Source: CAYNVQ01 sp964400735
Lineage (GTDB): Bacteria; Acidobacteriota; Aminicenantia; Aminicenantales; Aminicenantaceae
NCBI GenBank assembly: GCA_964400735.1
Contig: CAYNVQ010000002.1
Span: 434,001-498,000 of the forward strand
DNA length: 64,000 nt
Direction of reading: 5' to 3'
The notes beneath the pieces were generated by a model. The model searched no databases. It saw nothing but the letters and a program-made list of their open reading frames with translations, and had not been told where the DNA came from. A program made the translations under genes and the position numbers. Shown here in pieces: positions 50,934-60,151 of the stretch (its first letter is position 1; each line of letters starts with the position of its first letter).

Positions 50934-53300
50934 ATGAGAAATAACGAAAAAAACCATAATAAGACCAAATCCATACTTCCGGATAAACAAGGGAAAGGAA
51001 CGTCCCCACAGGAAAAAGGGCCGACAAAGACCCTGATCCCATCGGATGATAAACCCGAGTTTATCGGGAATTATCGCATCGTCCAGAAGCTGGGCGAAGG
51101 AGGCATGGGAGAAGTCTTCGAAGCCGAGCAAGCAAAGCCCATCCGAAGGCGGGTGGCTCTCAAAATCATCAAGTGGGGGATGGACACCAAACAGGTGGTG
51201 GCGCGTTTCGAATCAGAGCGTCAGGCATTAGCCCTCATGAACCATCCCAGTATCGCCAAAGTTTTCGATGCCGGAGCCACGGATCAAGGGAGGCCATTTT
51301 TTGTGATGGAGTGTGTCAAAGGCGTTCCTATAACCGAGTACTGCGACACCCACAGGCTGAATAACCGCCAGAGGCTGGAGCTTTTTATTCAGGTTTGCGA
51401 AGGCGTCCAGCACGCCCATCAAAAGGGCATCATCCACCGGGATATCAAGGCCTCGAATATTCTGGTGATGATTCAGGATAATAAACCCTTGCCCAAAATC
51501 ATCGACTTCGGGGTGGCCAAGGCGGTATCGCAAAGACTGACAGAGAGGACTGTATTCACAGAGATGGGACAGCTGATCGGAACTCCGGAGTATATGAGCC
51601 CCGAACAGGCCGAAATGACCGGGCTGGACATCGATACCCGCACCGACGTGTATTCTTTGGGCGTGTTGCTGTACGAACTACTCGTCGGTGTACTCCCCTT
51701 CGAGTCCACAGACCTTCGAAGTGCCGGATTCGATGAGATCCGGAGAAAAATACGAGAGGAAGAACCGCCGAAACCGAGCACACGGCTTACGACGCCCGGG
51801 TTTGATACGAATCATGCCTTGAGCAGCCGCCAGACGGATTTGTCAGCTCTGACGAAGCAGCTCAAAGGGGAACTGGACTGGATCACCATGAAGGCCATGG
51901 CCAAGGACAGAACACAGCGTTATGCTTCGGCCTCTGAGCTGGCTGCTGATATTATGAGACATTTGAAGCACGAGCCGGTGATGGCCGGACCTCCGAGCGC
52001 GGTGTACCGTCTGCGGAAATATGTGCGCCGGCACAAGGTCGGGGTTGCAGCAGGGGCTCTGGTGATGCTGGCCATGATCGTTGGAATTGTCGGGACTAGC
52101 ATCGGCCTTTTGAAGGCCGTCAAGGCCGAGAAAAGAGCCAAAGAAGAGGCCGAAACAGCCCAGCGCGTATCGGATTTTCTGGAGGGACTTTTCGAAGTTT
52201 CCGACCCCAGCGAAGCGAGAGGGAATACGATCACGGCTCGGGAGATTTTGGATAAGGGTTCAAGGCAAATCGAAGAGGAACTCCAGGATCAGCCTAAGAT
52301 TCAATCCAGGCTACTGGAAACGATGGGAAGGGTATTCAGGAACCTGGGGCTTTATGATCAGGCCGCCCCGATATTGGAGAAATCCCTCTCGCTCAAGCGC
52401 CAAGTCTACGGAGAGGAGAATCTGGAGGTTGCGGCCGGCCTTCATACCCTGGCCGTTCTTTATGATACCCAAGGAAAATATGATGAGGCCGAGTCTCTCT
52501 TTCGTCAATCACTGACGATAAAGGAGAAGATATTGGGCCCAGACCACCCGGAGGTAGCAAAAAGTCTCAACAGTATCGCTGTCGTCAATTGGAATCAGGG
52601 AAGGTATGATGAGGCAGAACCGCTTTTTCTTAGATCGCTAGCCATAAAGGAAAAAGCCTTAGGGCCTGATGATCCGGACGTAGGCAATACCCTCACCAAC
52701 CTCGGGGTTTTGTATCACCTCCAGGGGAGGTTCGAGGAGGCAGAGCCATTTTTTAAACGTGCACTGGCGATTTCAGAGAAGGCCCTAGGGGAAGATCATC
52801 CTGATGTGGGCGGCAGCCTTAACAACTTAGGCTCACTTTATGAGGACATGGGGAAGCTCGAGGAGGCGGAACCTCTTTATGAACGCGCCTTGGCGATCTG
52901 GGAAAAAGCGCTTGGTCCTGACCACTCTGATGTGGGAATTGCCTTGCACAATCTGGCAAACCTCTACAGAAGTCAGGGGAAATATGACGAAGCCGAGCCT
53001 TATTATCTGCGGTCACAGGCGATCTGGGAAAAAGCTTTGGGCGCGAAGCATCCTTATGTGGCCTACAGCTTTCGTGAACAAGCCAATCTTTTCAGAGATC
53101 AAGGTCGATATGATGAGGCGGAGGAATTGTATACGCGTGCGTTGGAAATATTTGAGAACAGTTTGGGGCCCGATCATTTGAATGTGGCGGAAACTTTAGA
53201 GCAATACGCCCTCTTGCTGCGCAAGATCGGCCGCATCGGCGAAGCGGAAAAGTTCGAAGAACGCGCCAAAACCATCCGCGATAAATCATCATCCCCGTAA
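50934..53300 (+). CDS. Membrane serine/threonine kinase with kinesin-light-chain-type TPRs
   Basis: 788 residues from ATG 50934; an upstream TTG at 50922 is less likely and no Shine-Dalgarno is clear. The kinase domain has GEGGMGEVFEAEQ, VALKIIKWG (Lys77), IIHRDIKASNIL (Asp170), IIDFGVAKA (Asp191) and GTPEYMSPEQAEM. A transmembrane helix (GVAAGALVMLAMIVGIVGTS) follows near residue 375. From about 480 there are seven to eight 42-residue TPRs of kinesin-light-chain type (AIKEKALGPDDPDVGNTLTN, LGVLYHLQGRFEEAEPFFKR). Their DNA is similar from repeat to repeat. The N-terminal tail is low-complexity (NNEKNHNKTKSILPDKQGKG) and includes a piece of repeat A (50994-51007). Confidence 0.92.
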   Translation: MRNNEKNHNKTKSILPDKQGKGTSPQEKGPTKTLIPSDDKPEFIGNYRIVQKLGEGGMGEVFEAEQAKPIRRRVALKIIKWGMDTKQVVARFESERQALALMNHPSIAKVFDAGATDQGRPFFVMECVKGVPITEYCDTHRLNNRQRLELFIQVCEGVQHAHQKGIIHRDIKASNILVMIQDNKPLPKIIDFGVAKAVSQRLTERTVFTEMGQLIGTPEYMSPEQAEMTGLDIDTRTDVYSLGVLLYELLVGVLPFESTDLRSAGFDEIRRKIREEEPPKPSTRLTTPGFDTNHALSSRQTDLSALTKQLKGELDWITMKAMAKDRTQRYASASELAADIMRHLKHEPVMAGPPSAVYRLRKYVRRHKVGVAAGALVMLAMIVGIVGTSIGLLKAVKAEKRAKEEAETAQRVSDFLEGLFEVSDPSEARGNTITAREILDKGSRQIEEELQDQPKIQSRLLETMGRVFRNLGLYDQAAPILEKSLSLKRQVYGEENLEVAAGLHTLAVLYDTQGKYDEAESLFRQSLTIKEKILGPDHPEVAKSLNSIAVVNWNQGRYDEAEPLFLRSLAIKEKALGPDDPDVGNTLTNLGVLYHLQGRFEEAEPFFKRALAISEKALGEDHPDVGGSLNNLGSLYEDMGKLEEAEPLYERALAIWEKALGPDHSDVGIALHNLANLYRSQGKYDEAEPYYLRSQAIWEKALGAKHPYVAYSFREQANLFRDQGRYDEAEELYTRALEIFENSLGPDHLNVAETLEQYALLLRKIGRIGEAEKFEERAKTIRDKSSSP

Positions 53301-53415
53301 AAGACATTTCCCCCTCACCGATAAGCCCGGGATATTCTTCGCCTCTCTCCTCTCTAATTAGGGATAATCTGGTACCCTTTGTCGATTCATTCAGAAGGCT
53401 GGGACGGATAAAAAA

Positions 53416-53436
53416 GTGCCAGAGTGTCCTATCCTC
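53416..53436 (-). repeat. Intergenic repeat C next to the symporter pseudogene
   Basis: GTGCCAGAGTGTCCTATCCTC is a diverged family C copy. Its outer end is two bases from the TAG stop of the decayed symporter gene on the minus strand. The remainder of the 138-bp gap holds no gene. Confidence 0.55.
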
Positions 53437-53438
53437 AC

Positions 53439-54469
53439 CTAAACCAGTACGCGTAACTTTTTCCAGGCTCTGGTGAGGAAGAAAAGCGAAATCAAACATA
53501 AGCCGGTCAGCAGAGCGGCCATTTGATACTTACCATAGATCCAATTTCCGGTGGCAAAAAGGGCGCTGTAGATGGCGAAACACCCGATCACCATGCAGAG
53601 GATTCCGGTCGGAACATCCCAACCCTGGCCTTCCGGCTCCAGGATTTCGTTATCCTGTCGGGCCTTATCCACCACTTTTTTCCATCCAGGTCCTCCCGGC
53701 TGGACAAGCCGATAGAAAGACCGTAAAGTCTTTGTATCGGATGGCTTGGTCAGCAGGGTGACCGAAATCCAGCTAAATGTGGTGATGGCCACTCCGGTCA
53801 CCAACTGGGCACCAGTGGTGAACGCCGGAAGCCCGGTCGAGGAATGTATGAACTGGAAATACACGGCGATCAGGAAGGAGACCACCATGGCGGTGATCTC
53901 GCTGAAGGGATTGATCCTCCACCAGAACCAGCGCAGGATGAAAAGAAGGCCTGTCCCTGCGCCGATCTGGAGCAGGATGTTAAAAGCCTGAAGGGCATTG
54001 CTCAGCACCAGGGCGATCAGGCAGGCCGGAAACATCAAGACGAAAATGGTCACCCGCCCTACGAAAACCAATCTCTTCTCAGTGGCCTGGGGATGGATGA
54101 ACCGTCTGTAAAAATCGTTCACCACATAGGAAGCCCCCCAGTTCAGGTGGGTAGCGATAGTGGACATGAAAGCGGCGATCAGCGAGGCGACAACCAGCCC
54201 CAGCATGCCGATGGGGAGAAAGGTCAACATGCCGGATAGGCCAGATCATGGCGGATCACGTGGGCCGATATATGGGGGAAGGCAGCCTGCAGTGATTCCA
54301 GGTTAGGGAAGACGATCAAGGATGCCAGGGCCACAAGAATCCAGGGCCAAGGACGGAGGGCATAGTGGGTGGCGTTGAAGATCAAGGTGGCGCTGATGGC
54401 ATGCTTCTCGTTCTTTGCAGAGAGCATCCGCTGGGCGATGTAGCCGCCGCCTCCCGGTTCGGCTCCAGG
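53439..54469 (-). pseudogene. Truncated, frameshifted sodium:solute symporter
   Basis: Reading the minus strand, PGAEPGGGGYIAQRMLSAKN starts directly behind an in-frame TAG (54472-54470), with no start codon, signal or preceding helices. The frame runs through YALRPWPWILVALASLIVFP to a stop near 54224. A second frame, displaced by one base, takes over at MLTFLPIGMLGLVVASLIAA and continues with SSS-family helices to 53439 (263 residues). The two pieces join perfectly if one base is restored near 54232. The 5' third of the gene is missing, so it is a pseudogene even if the frameshift were a sequencing error. It differs from the intact symporter at 17343. Confidence 0.8.
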
Positions 54470-54673
54470 CTAATCATCCGCACAAAATTCATTTACGGCC
54501 ATCGAAAATCCTTATAGACTGTAAAATTACCCTTCCCGGGTCGCATGAAATCTTTCGTCTAGTAGGGAAAGGAATATTCTCAGATTTCGGCAGGAAAAAT
54601 CAAGAGGGGGCTAATAGAGATTTGAAGAAATCTCTGGCGGGGAGCAAAAATCTCTCTAGAGGAAGAAGGAAAT

Positions 54674-55525
54674 TCACTCCTTGATAAAGGTTCCTTCCCG
54701 GTATTCTTCGAAGGCCTGCTGCAATTCATCTTCGGTGTTCATCACGATCGGGCCATACCAGGCTACTGGTTCGTTGATCGGCTTTCCTGATATGAGTATG
54801 AATCTCAGCTGCTTTTCAGAAGCTTCGATGACCAGACTCTCACCGTCGGAAAAAAGAACCAGATTCTCCTGTAGAATGGCTTTTTCCTTATCCGGATCAA
54901 AATATCCTTCGCCCTCCAAAACATAGGCGAATACGGTGTGCCCTTTTTCGGCTTTATTCTCGAACTTCTTGCCGGCCGGGATTCTCACATCCAGGTACTC
55001 GGGGGCGCAGATGATATCCTTGACCGGACCCACATGTCCGTTGAATTTCCCGGCGATAACTTTTACCTTCACGCCATTTTCTGCCCGATATTCCGGAATA
55101 TCAGCCGCCTTGACTTCTCTGTACCGCGGCTCCATCATCTTGTGGCTCGCCGGAAGATTGATCCAGAGCTGAAGCCCCCACAACATACCGCTGTCTCCCT
55201 GCGGCATCTCCTGGTGGATGACTCCGCACCCGGCCGTCATCCACTGCATCTCTCCGCCTTCTATGGTGCCCTTGTTGCCCATGCTATCGCCGTGTTCGAC
55301 TCTCCCCTCGATCATATAAGTCACGGTCTCTATTCCCCGATGGGGATGCCACGGGAATCCCTTGATGTAATGGTCGGGATTGTCGGAGTGGAAATCGTCC
55401 AGAAGCAGAAAGGGATCGAATGTCGGCACCTCGGCATGCCCGAATACCCTTTTCAGATGCACTCCGGCTCCTTCCAGAGTAGGTTTAGCCTGGAATATAC
55501 GATCGATCTTTCTTATTTCGCTCAT
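54674..55525 (-). CDS. Pirin-family protein
   Basis: 283 residues, two cupin domains. The pirin N-domain is textbook: VHLKRVFGHAEVPTFDPFLL, FPWHPHRGIETVTYMIEGRV (the H-x-H metal ligands), EHGDSMGNKGTIEGGEMQWM, AGCGVIHQEMP. The C-domain ends EPVAWYGPIVMNTEDELQQA. Bacterial pirins bind Fe/Mn or other metals; some have quercetinase activity and others act as redox regulators, so the precise role is open. It is monocistronic by position, with GAAGGGGA about 15 bases upstream of ATG 55525. Confidence 0.92.
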   Translation of the reverse strand: MSEIRKIDRIFQAKPTLEGAGVHLKRVFGHAEVPTFDPFLLLDDFHSDNPDHYIKGFPWHPHRGIETVTYMIEGRVEHGDSMGNKGTIEGGEMQWMTAGCGVIHQEMPQGDSGMLWGLQLWINLPASHKMMEPRYREVKAADIPEYRAENGVKVKVIAGKFNGHVGPVKDIICAPEYLDVRIPAGKKFENKAEKGHTVFAYVLEGEGYFDPDKEKAILQENLVLFSDGESLVIEASEKQLRFILISGKPINEPVAWYGPIVMNTEDELQQAFEEYREGTFIKE

Positions 55526-55707
55526 CTTTTATTGTTTCCCCTTCTATAGTATACAATTACTATAATAATACTAAGATATAGAAAAGTCAAATTCGCTCGC
55601 TGCTCCTCTTTTTTCATGGAGCTATCTATAACTCATAACTCCCTTTTCAACATTTTAGTCAAATGATTCCAAGAGCAGAAATGGACAACTCGAGTAAAAG
55701 CGAAAAA

Positions 55708-55737
55708 TTGACCTCATAATTTATCCTGTGATATAAC
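55708..55737 (+). promoter_or_regulatory. Promoter of the propeller/third TPR-kinase operon
   Basis: TTGACC (55708-55713), an 18-bp spacer ending CTGTGA, and TATAAC (55732-55737) lie 31 bases before ATG 55769. The CTGTGN-TATA element is the same as before the kinase genes at 38675 and 50934. Confidence 0.65.
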
Positions 55738-55768
55738 CTTATCAGGCTAAAAAAAGGAGCCTCTAAAT

Positions 55769-56845
55769 ATGGGAGAGCAAAAGTTCGCGCCCTTTTTTCT
55801 GGTTCTGATTATTTTAGCACTTCTTTCTGTGGTTTATCTGCATGCCGCCTCGGCCAAAACAATCTGGTCATTCTCTTCCTTCGGAGAGGACGATTATCTG
55901 TACATGCCTTCCGATATCGAAGCTGACCGCACACGTTCCCTGATCTACATCGCAGACTCCGGCAACAATCGCATCCTCGTATTCGATTTCGATGGAAAAT
56001 TGCAAGAAATCATCGGCCGCGAAGGCCAGGGACCTGCTGAGTTTTCCCGGCCCAGCGGATTGTTCATTTTCGACGATGGAAGATTGGCTGTCGCTGACCA
56101 TTACAACAAGAGAATCCAGCTCTTCGATAAATCAGGAGAATTCGTTAAAATGATCAGCCCCAAGGCCGTCGATGTGGCTGACCTCATTTTTGTAGGCGAT
56201 AAGATTTATACTATCCCCACTTTTGGCGCGAGCGGCTACAGCCCGGATTTTCGTTCAAAAGAGGAAACCCAGCCTCTAGTCAATGTCCTGGACCTGGAAG
56301 GCAATGTGATCCAGAGCATATCGGTCGATGATTTCCACGAAACTCAGTCTTTCCTGCGGGCTATAAAACATCGTGTTTGCCTGGCCCTGTCAAAGGATGG
56401 GAAACTCTTCCTTCCTCATTTTGCGATGAACGTGATCCATGTTCTCGAGCTGAATGGTGAAAAAGTCGGCGAATTCGATAGACCGTTACCCTTCAAACCG
56501 AATGCTCCGCAACTTGTTCAGCAGTCTCAAGGCAAAGATGGAATCATAAGGATGCAGGCGAAAATGGATATGGTCACCCAGGACGCCGAGATCGGCCCTG
56601 ATGGCAGCTTGTATCTTTTGACATTCACGGAAAGCTATATGAAGAGGCTGGAAAGGGAAGACCGTGAAGATCTTCCCTCGATAGGGAGCAAGATCGATAT
56701 CATCGACACCGAGACTTACGAATCGATCCGGAGCTTCGATATCGATAGAGGAGTGAGATGTTTTGGTCTGCTGGGAAAAAACCGTTTGGTCTATGCCTAT
56801 GAAGACAGCGAAGGCGAACTGTTTTTAAAGTGCATCGAGTTCTGA
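55769..56845 (+). CDS. Secreted six-bladed beta-propeller protein
   Basis: 358 residues, RBS AAAAAAGGAGCC, signal peptide/anchor (FFLVLIILALLSVVYLHAAS). NHL-like blades are clear: LIYIADSGNNRILVFDFDGK, LQEIIGREGQGPAEFSRPSG, RLAVADHYNKRIQLFDKSGE, and ELNGEKVGEFDRPL. Its TGA is followed after a single base by the ATG of the zinc-ribbon kinase (TGAAATG), so the two genes are co-translated. A partnership in which the propeller senses a periplasmic ligand for the kinase is an inference from this coupling. Confidence 0.85.
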   Translation: MGEQKFAPFFLVLIILALLSVVYLHAASAKTIWSFSSFGEDDYLYMPSDIEADRTRSLIYIADSGNNRILVFDFDGKLQEIIGREGQGPAEFSRPSGLFIFDDGRLAVADHYNKRIQLFDKSGEFVKMISPKAVDVADLIFVGDKIYTIPTFGASGYSPDFRSKEETQPLVNVLDLEGNVIQSISVDDFHETQSFLRAIKHRVCLALSKDGKLFLPHFAMNVIHVLELNGEKVGEFDRPLPFKPNAPQLVQQSQGKDGIIRMQAKMDMVTQDAEIGPDGSLYLLTFTESYMKRLEREDREDLPSIGSKIDIIDTETYESIRSFDIDRGVRCFGLLGKNRLVYAYEDSEGELFLKCIEF

Positions 56846-56846
56846 A

Positions 56847-59800
56847 ATGAAATGTCCGAAATGTGACGCCGACAATCCCGAAACGCAGAAATTCTGCGGG
56901 GAGTGCGGGACACAATTGCCTGAATCAATCTCTGCTCCAGATGAAGAAAGCCCGTCCTCAAACATCTCTGCGGGTCCGACAATGACAATGGAGGCTCCGA
57001 TCGAAGAGTTGACAACGGGGTCCATATTTGCCGGAAGATACAAAATCGTCACGGAACTGGGTAAAGGGGGGATGGGCAAGGTTTACCGGGCCATCGATCA
57101 GAAGATCGATGAAGAGATCGCCATCAAGCTGATCAAGCCAGAGATCGCCGCGGACAAACAGACCATCGAAAGGTTCGGAAATGAACTGAAGATGGCCCGC
57201 AAGATCGCCCACAGGAACGTGTGCAAGATGTATTACCTGGGCGAAGAAAAGGGTGCTCACTACATCACCATGGAGTATGTGCCGGGAGAAGACCTGAAGA
57301 GCATGATCCGGATGTCAGGGCAGTTGAGCACGGGCATGGCCATCAAGGTGGCCGAACAGGTGTGCGATGGCCTGACCGAAGCCCACCGCCTGGGCGTTAT
57401 CCACCGCGACCTCAAGCCCAACAACATCATGATCGACAAGGCAGGCGAAGCCCGGATCATGGACTTTGGCATCGCGCGTCTCCTCAAAGCCAAGGGCATC
57501 ACCGGCGCCGGCATCATGATCGGCACACCCGAGTATATGTCGCCGGAGCAGGTGGAGGGCAAGGAGATCGACCAGAGGTCGGACATCTATTCTCTGGGAA
57601 TTATCCTCTATGAAATGGTGACCGGCCGAGTTCCCTTCGAGGGAGACACGCCTTTTACGATCGGCATGAAACACAAAGGCGAGACGCCTCAAGATCCTAA
57701 AAAGTTGAATGCGCAAATCCCCGATGGCCTGAACGCGCTGATTTTGAAGTGTTTGCAAAAAGAGAAAGATCAGCGTTATCAAAGCGCAGGAGAAGTCCGC
57801 TCGGAAATGGAAAAGATCGAGAAGGGTCTTCCCACGACCGAAAGAGTCATCGTGAAGAAAAGACCCCCCACATCCAAGGAGATCACGGTCAAATTCAGCC
57901 TGAATAAGCCTTTGAGGTGGGGATTGGTTTTTGCTGGCATCATCCTCGTCGGGATCGTTGTCTGGCAGATTCTGCCGAAAAAGACACCCCTGCTCGCACC
58001 CAAGATCGAAAAATCGATTGCGGTTATCAGCTTCGAGAATCAGACCGGGGATCCAGGCTACGATTACCTGCAAAAGGCTATCCCCAACCTTCTGATCTCT
58101 GACCTGGAGCAGACTGGCGAGTTTTACGTGGCCACTTGGGAAAGAATGCACGACCTGCTCGATCAGATGGGACAAAAGGGAGTCGATATCATCGACAAGG
58201 ATTTGGGCTTCGAGATCTGCCGGCGGGAGGGCATCGAATCCATCGTAACCGGAAGTTTTGTCAAAGCCGGTGATACTTTCGTGACAGACGTAAAGGTCCT
58301 GGATGTGGAATCTAAAAAAATGCTCAAAAGCGCTACATCCCGGGGAAAAGGAGAAAACAGCATCTTGGACACCCAGATCGATGAGCTTGGCAGGGAAATC
58401 TCTCTTGGCCTTGGCATCGCCCGGCAGGAGCTGGAAGCTTCCCAGCGGCCTATCACCGAACTCACGACAACCTCCATGGAAGCCTACAGATATTACCTAC
58501 AGGGAAAGGAGGAGGTCGAAAATCTCGATATCTTGAGTGCACAGCAGTCTCTCGAAAAAGCCGTCGAGCTGGACCCTGAATTTGCCATGGCCTATCTCTA
58601 TCTGGGTGATGCCTACTATGAGCTGGGAAGTTTGGAATCTTCATTTGAGGCTTACAAAACAGCGAAGCTCCATTCGGAAAAAGCCACCGAAAAGGAAAGG
58701 CTTCATATCGAGGCCATCTATGCCCAAAGGGTGGAAAGAAATCCTGAAGAGCGATTTAGCCTCTTGAAGGAATGGACCGAAAAGTATCCTAAAGAAAAAG
58801 ATGCCCATTATGAGCTGGCAATGTATTATCGCGGGAGAGGCAGGTACGATGATGCCCTTCAAGAATTCCAGAAGGCGCTCCAATTGGATCCCAGTATGGG
58901 GGCTGCTTTGAACATGCTGGCTTACACCTATGCTGAAATAGAGGATTATGAGAAGGCCCTCGAGGTTTTGGAAAGATATGCAGAAGCGATGCCCGAAGAT
59001 CCCAATCCCTTGGACACCATGGCAGAACTGTATTTTAAAATGGGAAACCTGGATGAGGCGATAGAAAAATACAATGAAACTTTGGATATCGACCCGAACT
59101 TCGGATGCGAAAGCAAGCTTGCTTATATTTATGCTTTGAAGCAGGATTATCCGGAGGCTATGCGGCTGATCGACAAGTTTACGGACAGAGCCCCTTCTGC
59201 CGGAATAAAAGCCAGGGCTCATATCCGGACAGGGATTCTCGACTTCCTGTTGGGCAAAAAAGAAAGGGCTTTCGACGATCTGAATAAGGCAGACGAGTGG
59301 GCGGAAAAAGCAGGGAATGAGCCGCGCAAAGCCTCTTTGAACTACATGCGCGGATGGATGTATTATGAGCTGGGAGAATTAGAACTCAGCGAAGAGCATC
59401 TCCAAAAGTCGTTCGATGTTGTGTTGAGATACTTTCCGGATTCGAGAGGTTACAATATTTGGTATCATTTCTGTCTGGGCCTCGTCTATGTCAAACAGGG
59501 CGAGATCGATGAGGCCAAATCGATGCTGGATAAGATCGAGTCCCTCCAAGCCCAGATGGAGACATCCGATGTCCCGACATTGGCAAAGGTCCGCCATAAA
59601 TGGTTGCACGCGGAAATATTGATGGCCGAGGATCTTTTGGATGAGGCCATCAGTGTTTACACGAGCATCGATCATCCTCCGATTCCCGGCCTGCGAGTCG
59701 ATCCCATCATGATTTACCTCATGCCTTTTCTCCAGGATTTTCTTGCCCGGGCTTATTATCAGAATGGACAACTGGATGAAGCCATCGCTGAATACGAGCG

Positions 59801-60011
59801 GAAGATAAACTTCGACCCCCAGAGTGATGATCGGCGCCTGATCCATCCCAAGTATTATTACTTACTGGCCAAGCTGTATGAAGAGAAGGGCGATGCAGCC
59901 AGAGCCATCGCCAATTATGAGAGGTTCCTGGAGTTGTGGAAGGGCGCTGACCCCGACCTTCCCGAAGTCGAAGACGCCAAAAAGCGCCTGGCTTCTCTCC
60001 GATCAAATTAG
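56847..60011 (+). CDS. Zinc-ribbon serine/threonine kinase with FlgO/TolB-like and TPR domains
   Basis: 1054 residues. It starts with a C4 zinc ribbon (KCPKCDADNPETQKFCGECG; Cys3, 6, 17, 20). A PknB-type kinase follows: GKGGMGKVYRA, IAIKLIKPE (Lys94), VIHRDLKPNNIMID (Asp188), MDFGIARLL (Asp206), GTPEYMSPEQVEG. One transmembrane helix (WGLVFAGIILVGIVVWQIL) lies near 355. Next come a FlgO/TolB-like domain (SIAVISFENQTGDPGYDYLQ) and about ten TPRs (ALQEFQKALQLDPSMGAALN, NLDEAIEKYNETLDIDPNFG). It is translated together with the upstream propeller gene and shares its architecture with the kinase at 38675. Confidence 0.93.
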   Translation: MKCPKCDADNPETQKFCGECGTQLPESISAPDEESPSSNISAGPTMTMEAPIEELTTGSIFAGRYKIVTELGKGGMGKVYRAIDQKIDEEIAIKLIKPEIAADKQTIERFGNELKMARKIAHRNVCKMYYLGEEKGAHYITMEYVPGEDLKSMIRMSGQLSTGMAIKVAEQVCDGLTEAHRLGVIHRDLKPNNIMIDKAGEARIMDFGIARLLKAKGITGAGIMIGTPEYMSPEQVEGKEIDQRSDIYSLGIILYEMVTGRVPFEGDTPFTIGMKHKGETPQDPKKLNAQIPDGLNALILKCLQKEKDQRYQSAGEVRSEMEKIEKGLPTTERVIVKKRPPTSKEITVKFSLNKPLRWGLVFAGIILVGIVVWQILPKKTPLLAPKIEKSIAVISFENQTGDPGYDYLQKAIPNLLISDLEQTGEFYVATWERMHDLLDQMGQKGVDIIDKDLGFEICRREGIESIVTGSFVKAGDTFVTDVKVLDVESKKMLKSATSRGKGENSILDTQIDELGREISLGLGIARQELEASQRPITELTTTSMEAYRYYLQGKEEVENLDILSAQQSLEKAVELDPEFAMAYLYLGDAYYELGSLESSFEAYKTAKLHSEKATEKERLHIEAIYAQRVERNPEERFSLLKEWTEKYPKEKDAHYELAMYYRGRGRYDDALQEFQKALQLDPSMGAALNMLAYTYAEIEDYEKALEVLERYAEAMPEDPNPLDTMAELYFKMGNLDEAIEKYNETLDIDPNFGCESKLAYIYALKQDYPEAMRLIDKFTDRAPSAGIKARAHIRTGILDFLLGKKERAFDDLNKADEWAEKAGNEPRKASLNYMRGWMYYELGELELSEEHLQKSFDVVLRYFPDSRGYNIWYHFCLGLVYVKQGEIDEAKSMLDKIESLQAQMETSDVPTLAKVRHKWLHAEILMAEDLLDEAISVYTSIDHPPIPGLRVDPIMIYLMPFLQDFLARAYYQNGQLDEAIAEYERKINFDPQSDDRRLIHPKYYYLLAKLYEEKGDAARAIANYERFLELWKGADPDLPEVEDAKKRLASLRSN

Positions 60012-60088
60012 CAGATATCATTTTTAGATTCGGTCTTGTTTGAGATTCAAAGAGTATCCAATGCTGCAGAAGGGTGGCAGCAAGTCTC

Positions 60089-60118
60089 TTGACTTCAAAG
60101 CGTTCTCTGGAATAATAA
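60089..60118 (+). promoter_or_regulatory. Possible promoter of the S9 peptidase gene
   Basis: TTGACT (60089-60094), an 18-bp spacer and TAATAA (60113-60118) lie 33 bases before ATG 60152. The -10 box is a weaker match than at the other promoters, and the CTGTGN element is absent. Confidence 0.4.
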
Positions 60119-60151
60119 AAACAGGAACAAATCAGAGACTGGGAGGAAGTC

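Noticed and set aside
53439..54230. Intact 263-residue symporter gene
   Set aside because: It lacks the N-terminal helices, which are found upstream in another frame without a start codon; scored as part of a pseudogene.
57315..58175. 286-codon minus-strand frame opposite the zinc-ribbon kinase
   Set aside because: Antisense of the kinase catalytic motifs, no independent features.
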